The notes beneath the pieces are model-generated. The model made no database searches. It was given only the letters and a program-made list of their open reading frames with translations, and was not told the DNA's origin. A program made the position numbers and the translations under genes. DNA of 64,000 nt from Chrysoporthe austroafricana (taxonomy: Eukaryota; Ascomycota; Sordariomycetes; Diaporthales; Cryphonectriaceae), in assembly GCA_001051155.2 (NCBI GenBank), contig JYIP02000006.1:1240001-1304000 (forward strand), read 5' to 3'. Numbering within the stretch: position 1 is the first letter of the stretch; each line of letters opens with the position of its first letter. This document shows positions 34,399 to 44,674 of the stretch, piece after piece.

Positions 34399-36681
34399 CT
34401 ACCCTAATATCAAATGTATCTCTTCCAGGCTATGCCCCTCCCACATATGCTTCGAGACAAAGCCAGAGCCCTTGCGATACGCAACACCATCGATCCACTC
34501 AACCCAGAGGACACCGTAAAAGGCATGAACATCTCTCCCAGGCTGGTCCTCAACCTTCCAAGGCTTGGGGGTCGGCCAGTGCTGCAGGCACACCGCGGTG
34601 AGCTCGACCTCCCGGGTGCTCGCAGACTCGGCACCCGGGAAGCCGGCAGGGTCCTCGTCGAGCAAGAGCTGGAGCCAGCCGCACAGCGCGCCGGCGCCGT
34701 TGACGAGCTTGACCCGGTCGTAGATGCGCACCTGCCACTGGCGCTCCGCGGCCACGATGTCGGCGCGGGACGCCCAGGCGGCACGGAACCAGCCGCGCTG
34801 GGTCTCGCAGGAGATATACGGATGCTGCGCCGGCATGCAAGGCATTGCGTCCTCGTCGACGGGCGCGAGCGGCAGCGGACACCAGTAGTACCGGTCAGGC
34901 ATCATGGCGTGCCAGTAGACGTGCTTGCCGAGGAACTCCGGCTGCCGCTCGGACACTTGGCCGTGCTTGCTGGGGTCGTATTCTTCCCTCGTCCAGCCGT
35001 CGGGCGTGGGGGATTCGGGATTCTTCATCTGGTCCCGGAATTGAAACCAGGTTGGTCGGATAGCTCTCTTTGCGGTCGAGCTGGGCGTCTCGTGATTGTA
35101 CCACTGGGTGATGGGTGATGTGACGGGCTTTGGCAGCATTGTGAATGCCCCCATGCTCTCCTCGTCGGCCATCCGCAGGCGATGAAACTGCCACCCGACC
35201 CAAGACCAAGAGGGCAACTGGGACTGCGGCAGGACGGAGTGACGGCTCTGGTCCCCGGAGGACGTCCGTCTTATGGGCTTTTGTTGGGAGAACGAGTCCC
35301 ATAGTAGTGCCGCGTCGAAACACATCTCTGGCAGGCCGAACAGGAACCCACCCTGGAATGAGCGACTGAGCAGGGCAAGAAGGCCCGTCACGCCCGGCAG
35401 GGCGTCTTCAGGGAACTTGAGCTTCCGGCTGTTGTACTCCCCGAGCATCGAACACAGCCTCCCAAAGTCCGGCTCCCAGGCTTGGAGGTAAGGCCCAGGG
35501 AGGCCGGCGTGGTCCTCGCCCGTGCTTTCTTCAGCTTCAACTCGGTCCTCGTGCCAGCTGGCGCAGGCGCATTTCCAATGGATCTGCTTCTCGGCGAATA
35601 TGAGCCGTCGCTTTGAGAACAAGAACTCCTGAAACGTCCAGCCCCTCTCAAAGTATGGCGAGCAACCGGGCTCATTCTTCAGGACTGGCTGTTTCCTGAC
35701 GACAATTTCCTCGTCATCCATCCAATCAAACGTCTGTTGTGAGAAATTTCGGGGCTGAGATATCCCCTCGAGGCCGGGTATCCCGTCCATAGCGTCGCCG
35801 TCCGTAGGCACAATCGTCATCTTGGCTGAGGCATAGATTGCGCCCATCATCTGGAGCTCCTGAGCCATATGTTCATCGTCCCCTTGCATCAGGCAGATGG
35901 CATCCGCCCATAGGTAGCGCTCGCCCAGGGCGCTGACCAGACCCATCGCGTGCTTGATTATTGGTGGGATGTTTTCGGCATGTGTAGACGACGATAGACC
36001 TCCAGGTCTTGCAAACTCGTTCAGAATTTCGAGATCCGTCTGGAAACCACCGCAATTGCCCCATCGGTAGCTTAAGGTGACGTACTCAAGATCAATGCGG
36101 CCGGGTATCAGACACTGGTCCACCACGTCAATCAACAATGCTGGGGACACCCGGCGGACCCTGAGCGGGTTCTGACATCTCGTGCCATGACGGTCGTTGC
36201 AGTTCCTAACCCACTTCCTCGCCAGGCTTAGATCAATCCACTCGCTGTCGAGGTCACGGCCAGAGCCAGATACCTCCTCACCGTCCCCGGGCCTGACCAG
36301 CAGCAGGTCCCAGTACAGGCCAGGTCGGAGCTGGCCGAACGAAGAGCTCACCTTGATGCGCGCCTGGCCGGCACCGTCTGCCGCGATGAGGACGAGGTTG
36401 TGGGGCTCTCCGGCCAGCCCGGAGGCCTGCATCCGCTCCCCGTAGGCCCTACGAACCCATCTCAGCAGGGGATCGTGCGCCTGACACGGCAGCTCGAGGA
36501 TCTCGTCCAGCAGGCCCAGGTCGATCCGTGCGCCGGGGTCGCAGAAGACCGTGCTGAGCCCCAGGCAGACCTTACAGCCGTTCTTCCGTCTTCGTTTGGA
36601 CCTGTGCGGCCTGGCGCGTGCGGAGTTGGGATCAGTGTGTTCCTTCTTCCGAGCTGCGAAGGACTCCGATAGAAACTTCAT
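34399..36681 (-). CDS. HET-domain (heterokaryon incompatibility-type) protein
   Basis: Apparently a single exon; 760 residues from the ATG at 36681 (MKFLSESFAARKKEH). The frame is open a little further upstream but offers only GTG. The HET domain starts near residue 200 with YVTLSYRWGNCGGFQTDLE. It continues with RYLWADAICLMQGDDEHMAQ and MMGAIYASAKMTIVPTDG, containing the W-x-D-x-x-C-x-x-Q core. Further on, FERGWTFQEFLFSKRRLIF is another family block. HET domains act in allorecognition and regulated cell death between incompatible hyphae; most copies have no assigned partner. The lack of introns contrasts with the neighbours. The first 190 residues have no clear domain but contain a Cys-containing basic patch. 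Confidence 0.85.
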   Translation of the reverse strand: MKFLSESFAARKKEHTDPNSARARPHRSKRRRKNGCKVCLGLSTVFCDPGARIDLGLLDEILELPCQAHDPLLRWVRRAYGERMQASGLAGEPHNLVLIAADGAGQARIKVSSSFGQLRPGLYWDLLLVRPGDGEEVSGSGRDLDSEWIDLSLARKWVRNCNDRHGTRCQNPLRVRRVSPALLIDVVDQCLIPGRIDLEYVTLSYRWGNCGGFQTDLEILNEFARPGGLSSSTHAENIPPIIKHAMGLVSALGERYLWADAICLMQGDDEHMAQELQMMGAIYASAKMTIVPTDGDAMDGIPGLEGISQPRNFSQQTFDWMDDEEIVVRKQPVLKNEPGCSPYFERGWTFQEFLFSKRRLIFAEKQIHWKCACASWHEDRVEAEESTGEDHAGLPGPYLQAWEPDFGRLCSMLGEYNSRKLKFPEDALPGVTGLLALLSRSFQGGFLFGLPEMCFDAALLWDSFSQQKPIRRTSSGDQSRHSVLPQSQLPSWSWVGWQFHRLRMADEESMGAFTMLPKPVTSPITQWYNHETPSSTAKRAIRPTWFQFRDQMKNPESPTPDGWTREEYDPSKHGQVSERQPEFLGKHVYWHAMMPDRYYWCPLPLAPVDEDAMPCMPAQHPYISCETQRGWFRAAWASRADIVAAERQWQVRIYDRVKLVNGAGALCGWLQLLLDEDPAGFPGAESASTREVELTAVCLQHWPTPKPWKVEDQPGRDVHAFYGVLWVEWIDGVAYRKGSGFVSKHMWEGHSLEEIHLILG

Positions 36682-37495
36682 CTGGTTGCCCGGGCGAGGC
36701 TGCTTGTTCTGGCAGTTGGGACGCACGTTTTATTCAATATCCACTGAAGGGAAAACGTCTGCCGAAGTGCATTTCAGCAGGGTCAGCCGAGGGACACCTA
36801 CATGTGCGGATAGCTGCATGTCAGCTGAGAAATGCCCGAGCATGTGCCGGACCTTCAACAAATGAATCACTGCAGGTGACGACCCCACAAGTCTGCATGA
36901 TCTTGAAGGGAACGGATGTCTGCGCAGACATATGATTTGCAGGCTTCAGATACCTGCTTCTGTGTGTAAGATACCCTCCCCCCATAGTAGCCTCATATGC
37001 CGTTAGACGGTCTTGGTAAGTAAATCGACGTTCCTCTCTCCGCTCCTCTTTGTACTCTTCAGTACACTGCTCCAGTGCAATCCTGGGTGTAGATCCGCAA
37101 CAGCCATTTTTCAACCTCTGAATATGCATTCTCATCCTGGACGTACCAGTGTTGGAATATGAACCAGATAGAGCCGATCTCGGCCCCGCGGCAGTGAGGA
37201 AGATAAGGCCACCCTAACCCTACCTACTGTAGTCTTTCGTCGAAGACCAATGACGTCGCTGGACGCTTAGGGCCGAGATCCTCCATAGTAATACCTTGTA
37301 CGGCGGGTAGACGGGATTGGAGCTGGGTGCTTGTCTCAAAACTGAAAGTTTCAAGCAACCAAGGTCTGCTGCCGCTCCTCGCGGTCAGACGACGCCAGCT
37401 GCAGCATAGAACAGATGTAAGATTTCAGAAATCCAACACTTCCGTCCCGGCCACAGAAGGCCCCGCCAGCCAGCCAGCCAGCTAGCCAGCCAGCC
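36682..37495. other. Intergenic, divergent HET/YPK9 promoter region
   Basis: 814 bases between divergent starts. A CCAG repeat runs right up to the YPK9 ATG and is listed separately. No gene is supported. Confidence 0.55.
37466..37495 (+). repeat. (CCAG)n repeat abutting the YPK9 start codon
   Basis: Seven near-perfect CCAG units, one altered to CTAG, end directly at the ATG of the P5B ATPase gene. A shorter CCAG run occurs at about 54640-54658 in the SNF1-beta leader. Confidence 0.85.
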
Positions 37496-40400
37496 ATGGA
37501 CGACCCAGAAGGCGCGGACCTGGATCGCAGGCGTCGAAGAAGCAGCAACAGGAGCACGAGCAGGGCCAGGATGGAGGACGGCCAAGACGCTGGCGATGGC
37601 TACCGTAGTGGTGCGCAGTCGCCGGGTGTGTACAGGAGATTTAGCATGAACCGGAGCAGCTCGAGCATTTTTGAGGATGTGGAGATGGCACAAGACGAGG
37701 TGAGGCGCTCACAGACCCACCAAGTCTTCTCGCCATGGGACGTATGACTGACATCGTGCGACACCAGCTCTATTCCGGACCTGTCGCCGAGTCCCTGCCC
37801 ACGAGCATATCAGCCTTTCACCGCCGCCGGAGCCGCGCCGACTCGACGACCAGTTTCGCTTTCTATCCGGACGAGCCTGAAGATCTGGATCGGGAGGCGC
37901 TGCTGGCCGAGGAAGGGGTCGTCTCGATCGAGGACTTGGACGAGATCCCCTTTGCTGTAGACATCGGCGAGGAAGATGAGGAGGCGGCGGCGGGTGTGCT
38001 TCTCCCACAGGAGAGTCCGGATTCCAGCGAGAGGCCATCGCAGGATGACGACGATTCCTTCGCGCGCAGGCGGTCCTCAGCGCACTCCCACCACTCGGTG
38101 CACTCGCGACTGCTCCGGCGAGAGAGCAATATGACGGAGACGAGTGCCTATGGCGGCGGAAGGTTCTCACAAAAGATTTATATGCAAAATGAAGATCTGA
38201 TGATCGTCATCGCTGGGTTCCGGACCAGCACCGTCGGGCTGGCCGCGTACACATTCATGTGCGTCGCATCTTTTGGGCTGGCTTGGCTCCTGTTCCGGTG
38301 GCTGCCAAGGTGGCATGTCTGGTTGACTGGGAAGAAAGCGCCGCTGAGGGAGGCGTCGTGGGTGGTCATCGAGAATCAGTGGAACGAAATGGCCATTCTG
38401 GATGTCGATTCCAAGCCCTACGGTCGGGCGCTTTCCACAGTCTTCGGAAGCCCTGGAAAGAAGCTCTCGTCGAGTGTGTATACCTTGGAATACGACGATG
38501 ATCCGATCTTGGAGGAGCTGAGGGTAATCAACTACCGCTATGTGCGGTTCTACTACCATCCTCTGGGAGACAAGTTCAGGGTGAGCAATGGTTGGAAAGA
38601 TCCCTTGTGGACTGATGTGGTGGCGGTCAGGGAGGGCGTTGACAGCGAAGAAAAGAGCCACCGAGAGCTGGTGTTTGGATCTAACCTCATCGACATCGAG
38701 CAAAAGTCAGTCTTCCGGCTCCTGGTCGACGAGGTATTCCATCCGTTCTATGTGTTCCAGATCGCAAGTCTGGTGCTGTGGTCGATGGACTCATACTACT
38801 ACTATGCGGTAGCTATCTTCGTCATGTCCGTGGTCAGCATCGCGACTACTCTCATCGAGACCCGCGCGACGATGAAACGCCTGAGGGAAATCTCTCGTTT
38901 CGAATGCGACGTTCGGGTGTTGAGAGATGGGTTCTGGAGCTACATCGGCTCAGGGGAACTGGTGCCCGGCGACATCTACGAAGTTACTGATCCGAACCTC
39001 TCACAATTCCCGAGCGATAGTCTGCTGCTCAGCGGAGATTGCATCGTCAACGAGAGCATGTTGACGGGAGAATCTGTGCCTGTCTCCAAGGTCCCGGCTA
39101 CAGACGACACTCTGAGAGATATGAATTTGTCAGCATCGCAGGTGATGCCGGAGATTGCTCGACATTTCCTGTTCTGCGGCACCAAGATCATCCGAGCCAG
39201 GAAGCCCCAGGATGACCGGGACGAGGAGCCCGTGGCGCTGGCCATGGTCGTGAGGACAGGCTTCGACACCACGAAGGGAGCTTTGGTCCGATCCATGCTC
39301 TTTCCCAAGCCTTCGGGATTCAAGTTCTACCGGGACTCATTCCGCTACATCGCAGTGATGGGCTGTGTGGCTCTGGTGGGATTCATCGCATCATTTGTCA
39401 ACTTCATACGCTTAGGGCTGGCTTGGCATCTCATCATCGTTCGGGCGCTGGATCTGATCACCATCGTCGTGCCGCCTGCCTTACCTGCTACGCTGACAAT
39501 CGGCATCAACTTCGCGTTGAACCGCCTGAAGGCGAAGCAGATATTCTGCATCAGTCCGCAGAGAGTCAATGTCGGCGGCAAGCTGGATATTATGTGCTTC
39601 GACAAGACTGGGACGCTCACCGAGGATGGTCTGGACATTCTGGGCGTGCGAGTGGTAAACCGGGCTGCAAACCGATTTGACGACGTGCTCACCGATCCAG
39701 CGAAAATGGTGCCTCGAGCAGAGTCTGTCGCCAACGGATCTCCTCCATCTTACGATGTTCAAAAAGCGGCTCTATACACGATGGCTACCTGTCACTCCTT
39801 GCGGTCTGTCGACGATGAGCTCGTGGGAGATCCATTAGACGTCAAAATGTTTGACTTCACTCGATGGACATACGAAGAAGGCCAGCAGAGGATTGGCGCT
39901 GAAGAGGAGGAGGAGAATCTAGGTCTCTCACCATCGGTCGCGAGGCCGCCGGCGGAGATGGCCCATGAATTGAGCAGCACCAACAGGTCTGGCGATCCCG
40001 TGCCTCTCGAATTAGGCGTGCTCAAATTGTTTGAGTTTGTCTCTCAGCTCCGTAGGATGAGTGTTATCGTTCGTACCTTTGGCCAGCAGAGCGGAGACAT
40101 CTACGTCAAAGGAGCGCCGGAGTGTATGCGAGAGATTTGCCGACCAGAAAGCTTTCCGTCGGACTACGCCGAGCAGCTGGCTTTTTACACCCATAAGGGC
40201 TATCGAGTCATTGGGTGTGCGACAAAGCATATCAAGAAGCTGACCTGGGTCAAGGCCCAGAAGATGACGCGAGCGGATGTCGAGTCCGATCTTGACTTCG
40301 TCGGCTTCATCATCTTCGAGAACAAGCTGAAGCCCACCACGGCGGCGGTGCTCGATGAGCTTTTGCACTCCAACATTGGCGCTGTAATGGTCACCGGAGA

Positions 40401-41697
40401 CAACATTCTCACAGCAATCAGCGTTGCCAGAGAGTGCAATCTGATCAACAAAACCGCGCACTGCTTCGTGCCTCACTTCGTTGAAGGACACTCGAGAGAT
40501 CCTGAAGCAAAGCTGCAATGGGAGAGCATCGACAACCCTACCTACCAACTGGACGAGAGGACGCTCGTTCCTCTACCAGCACCCGTGGAAGGAGACGCCT
40601 CGCTCCCATACAATATCTCAGATCTACGCAATTACTCTATTGCCGTCCCCGGCGAGGTCTTTCGCTGGGTTGTCGACTTCGCACCCGTGGAGGTCCTCCA
40701 CAGGATGCTCGTGACTGGCAAGATATACGCACGCATGTCACCCGATGAGAAGCATGAGCTTGTCGAGAAGCTCCAGAGCATTGGCTACTGTGCTGGCTTC
40801 TGCGGCGACGGCGCTAATGACTGCGGAGCACTGAAGGCTGCAGACGTGGGTATCTCGCTATCTGAAGCCGAAGCATCAGTCGCAGCTCCGTTCACAAGCC
40901 GGGTCTTTGACATCACCTGCGTACCGGAAGTCATCCGTGAAGGTCGCGCGGCTCTCGTTACCAGCTTCAGCTGCTTCAAGTATATGAGTCTGTACTCGGC
41001 GATTCAATTCTGTTCCGTGTCCTTCCTCTATGCCTCCGCCTCCAATCTCGGAGACTTTCAATTCCTCTTCATCGACCTCGCGCTCATCCTTCCCATCGCA
41101 GTGTTCATGTCCTGGGCGGGGCCATTTCCCGAGCTCTGCCGCAAGAGACCTACCGCGGACCTGGTTTCCCGCAAGGTTCTTACGCCTCTCATCGGACAGA
41201 TGTGCATCTGCATCCTGATCCAGGCCGTGTCGTTTGTGGTTGTCCGCAAGCAGCCGTGGTTCATCCCACCGAAGGTGAACCATGACAAATCGAATATCAA
41301 GAACTCGGAGAACACAGCGCTGTTCTTGATCAGCTGTTTTGAGTACATACTGTCCGGGGTGGTGCTCAACGCCGGCCCGCCGTTCCGCGTCGGCGTGAGG
41401 AAGAACTGGCCGTTTATGACGACGATTGGCGTGACGCTAGTGATCACGCTGTACATGGTGATGGGACCCGCGCACTGGCTGACGAAAATGATGCAGTTGA
41501 CCACGGTCAGTTGGGATTTTAAGCTGTTTCTTGTTATGCTGGGCTTGGTCTATGTTGGCGCTGCGTGGACCGGTGAGCATCACGCATTCCAGAAGCTGGC
41601 GAGGGTCATTGGCAAACTCAGACAGGCTGTCACTGGGAGGAGGAAGCAGAGGAAACAATACAAGGTGATCAGAGAGGAGATGATGGGCCTGATGTAG
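37496..41697 (+). CDS. YPK9: P5B-type ATPase (YPK9/ATP13A2 family, vacuolar polyamine transporter)
   Basis: Two exons, 37496-37699 and 37768-41697; 1377 residues. The N-terminal 170 or so residues are Arg/Ser-rich and acidic, cytosolic and probably phosphorylated. A first hydrophobic region (about 180-225) is followed by the P-type core. This has the actuator LTGESVPVSK (about 501), the P5B signature PPALPATL in a membrane helix (about 637), the phosphorylated Asp in FDKTGTLTEDG (about 680) and the hinge GDGANDCGAL (about 1080). Six C-terminal membrane segments follow. PPALP rather than PPELP separates P5B from the ER P5A group. Relatives export polyamines from lysosome or vacuole. The intron removes an in-frame upstream ATG (37735) and joins AQDE to LYSGPVAES. 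Confidence 0.94.
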
Positions 41698-42256
41698 TCT
41701 CATACATGAATGAGCCTGGAATGGTTACTGCGATGGATCAGATCGTTATAGATCAGAGACGGCTCTCCAAATTCTGTCCTGGATAAACATGGCATAGCGT
41801 AGGAAAGCAACTCGCTTAAATCTGTTTACACTGCAGTGCTGTCAAATCGTGAATCTTCTACCTGAATTTCATGTCGTACAATTGCAGATCACTTGAGCCT
41901 CATCCCATGTTATGCAACCAAGTTGAGGTAAGTCTAGGGGGATGCGCGCCCTGAATGTTTCACGGCCTGGACCCTCCCGTACCTGCACTATGACCGCATG
42001 ACTCCTGGGATGTAGGCTCACTTTAACTCAACACTAAGCCACTGGCCCTCTTGTTATTCAAAAACCCCTCGCAGAAGACCTGCACTGCTGTTATAATTGT
42101 TCATTCTCTTTGTGTGCTCAAGTCTGGTTTCTAAATTGAAGCCTAATTGGGTATGTGTCACTTCGATCTGAACCACAACGAGGACCAATATCCCAGGTTT
42201 TGTTCTGGCTATAGGAATTGGCCCCGGTAAGAACAACACAGCATCGAAGACTCAAG
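41698..42256. other. Intergenic, YPK9 3' end and methyltransferase promoter
   Basis: 559 bases, moderately AT-rich, with no gene or clear element. Confidence 0.6.
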
Positions 42257-43619
42257 ATGGATTACGGTGAGTCTCACAAATCCCCCTCCCCCTCCTCCCT
42301 CACTAACCCCACCCAGACGCCCTCCTCGACACGGTCCTCGACAGCGGCTACCTCCCTCACGCGGTCATCCGCGCGGGGATCCGGCGGCAGCTCCGGCAGC
42401 GCCTGGACGAGATCCAGTCGTCCAGCGCGTCCTTAGCGCTGCAGCGCAAGATGGACTACATCGCGGCCTCGCGCGCGCGGCCCATCGCCGTCGAGACGGC
42501 CGCGGCCAACAAGCAGCATTACGAGGTCGGCACGGGTGTGTACCAGCAGACGCTAGGTCCGCGCATGAAGTACTCGGGGTGCCTGTACCCCAAGGGCAGC
42601 GAGACGCTGGGCGAGGCGGAGGTGGCCATGCTGGGGACCTACGTGGAGCGCGGGGAGCTGAGGGACGGGATGGCGGTGCTGGACCTGGGGTGAGTCTCCG
42701 AGTTTCTCTCTGCGTGCCCCCTGTCCGCCTTACATGCCGCTCATAATGAGGAAGAGGAAGGCGATGTGTGAAGGCGAAAGAGGGGTTGTTTCTTTTCCTT
42801 TCTTTTTTTTCTCCCCTCGCTGACGAGGAGCTCGTGGCTCGAAGGTGCGGCTGGGGCTCGGGGGCGCTCTTCTTCGCTGAGGTGCTGCCCAACTCCAAGG
42901 TCACTGCGTTCTCAAACTCCAAGACTCAGAAGCAGTACATTGACGCCCGTGCGGAGGAGAAGGGCCTGAAGAATCTGACCGTCATCACGGGGAACGTGGT
43001 AGATTATGAGTTCGAGCCCGAGAGCTTTGATCGGGTTGTCTCAATCGAGGTGAGTGATTATGCCTCTGCCCCTTTTCTAAGTAACCTTCGCGTCGGCTAG
43101 TGCTCACATGTCTTGAAGATGTTTGAGCACATGAAGAACCATGAGAAGCTCATGGCAAAAGTGGCGAGGGCGCTGAAGCCAGGCGGAAAGCTCTTCCTGC
43201 ACATCTTCTGTCACAAGGATACTCCTTACGACTACGAGGAGGGCTGGATGACGACGCACTTCTTCACCGGCGGCACGATGCCGTCTCTTGATCTCTTGCT
43301 TTATCACCAGAAGGACCTCAAGATTGAGAAGCAGTGGTGGGTGAACGGGATACATTATTCCAAGACCTGCGAGGTGAGTCGCGATTACTGCGAGAATGGG
43401 GCGGCGCGCGCTGACGTGACAAAGGATTGGCTCTCGACGATGATCAAGAACAAGAAAAAGCTATGGCCACACCTTGTCGAGACGTATGGCGAGGAGAACG
43501 CTTCCACATGGTACAATAGGTGGCAGATCTTCTACATGGCTTGCTCCGAACTGTTCGCATTTGAGGGAGGTGACACCTGGGGCGTCGGCCATTATCTGTT
43601 CCAGAAGCCTAGCCCATGA
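42257..43619 (+). CDS. SAM-dependent methyltransferase, CFA-synthase/coclaurine N-methyltransferase-like
   Basis: Five exons: 42257-42266, 42317-42689, 42845-43049, 43119-43373 and 43425-43619; 345 residues. The first exon is only 10 bases. SAM-binding motif I is VLDLGCGWGSGALFFAEVLP. FSNSKTQKQYIDARAEEKGL, VSIEMFEHMKNHEKLM and KPGGKLFLHIFCHKDTPYDY follow as in the cyclopropane-fatty-acid synthase superfamily. It has no N-terminal membrane segment and is shorter than the sphingolipid C9-methyltransferases. The nearest described relatives act on small amines (coclaurine N-methyltransferase type), so the substrate is unknown. Three of the four introns end in AAG instead of CAG/TAG; each is forced by frame and by conserved motifs. 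Confidence 0.85.
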
Positions 43620-43860
43620 CTGCCATCCCACCAAACCCGTCCTCGATAAATCCACCTCGTAGATAGACCTAATATCGACTTGATAGGTTCTCAATTGACT
43701 GATCCTTCGGCTTTGCGTGACCCGTTCCAGCCCTCTGGTGGTCGTGCTGTGTGACTCTCCCATGACTCTGATTGCCCTCAAATCGAGCCATCTGACCATA
43801 ACGCCGAGGTTCTAATGACCTTATGTATAACCCATGCATTGTTTTCGCAAAGTCGATCGT

Positions 43861-44177
43861 TTAGTGGTCCCAAGGGTGCTTCATGCCGAGCAACACCGCT
43901 CCTATGAACCCGTATGCGTCAGTAAGCAGCTCCAGTACGTCCACGCCAGGTCTTTCGGTGACCATCATTCAGGATAGGAATTTACGGACCATCCTTCTTT
44001 GCACGGTACATCAACTGCGAGGGGGTCAGCAATTGCCAGGTCTTCAGTCGACTCGGGTAAGGAAAGACGTACGAAAAACCACATGCTTGCGCCCAGACCC
44101 GTCGCGCAGAAGCGGTAGAATGGCGGGACATGTGGCCTGAATGTGGAAGAGAAGCCCTTGAAAGGTTGAGGAGCCAT
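43861..44177 (-). CDS. Mitochondrial complex I accessory subunit, NDUFB2-like (56 aa)
   Basis: Three exons, 44177-44073, 44014-43990 and 43901-43861, only 171 coding bases. The product begins MAPQPFKGFSSTFRPHVPPF, then YRFCATGLGASMWFFLMYRA and KKDGAVLLGMKHPWDH. A single hydrophobic segment (about residues 22-39) followed by Y-R-A-K-x-D-G-x-x-(L/V)-x-G-x-x-H-P-W is the pattern of the plant/fungal NDUFB2 subunit of NADH:ubiquinone oxidoreductase. The second donor is GTCCGT, chosen because GTAAAT four bases later breaks the frame of the conserved HPW end. It would sit in the inner-membrane arm of complex I. It is divergent from BUR1 and tail to tail with the methyltransferase. Confidence 0.8.
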
Positions 44178-44674
44178 CTTGTCGTGATACGGAGGTGGTT
44201 GGGAGGGTCGAACTGGAATTGAGAGAAGGGCCTGTCGTGGACCTCGGAGATGTCATGAAGTCGGGAGTGGAGGCTCTTGTCTGCAGTGCCCATGTCAAAA
44301 GCTGGTCCGTGCACCCACCCCTACTCATGTATGCATGTACATCTTGGCACTTGCAGTCACCCCTAGACCACCAAGTGACGGCAGCAGCGCGCACTGGGAA
44401 CTCTCAACTTTCCATCCTCTACAACTTTTCCCTTCTATTCAGTCACCGTTTTCTGTCAGTAATTTTTCTCAGCACACAGCACAGCAGGAGACCTAGGCAT
44501 GTTCCAAAGGCCACTCTCTTCTCACATGGTATACCGGCCCTGTCTTCACATATGAAGTCGTAATACAAAGACTTGACGCCGGAAGCTGAAGCTCAGCCCG
44601 AACCCACCTACCACCCCTCCTCCAACTCCCACCCACGCGCAACGACTACAAGATCCTGAACTGCCTCGCCCACG
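44178..44674. other. Intergenic, divergent NDUFB2-like/BUR1 promoter region
   Basis: 497 bases between divergent starts. C/T-rich sequence at about 44600-44640 precedes BUR1. No gene is seen. Confidence 0.55.

Noticed and set aside
36682..36726. Longer N-terminus of the HET-domain protein
   Set aside because: The upstream frame begins only with GTG; the first ATG is at 36681.
37735..37767. Start of YPK9 at the ATG 37735
   Set aside because: This ATG lies in an intron; using the ATG at 37496 and splicing 37699 to 37768 gives an Arg/Ser-rich N-terminus in phase, as in relatives.
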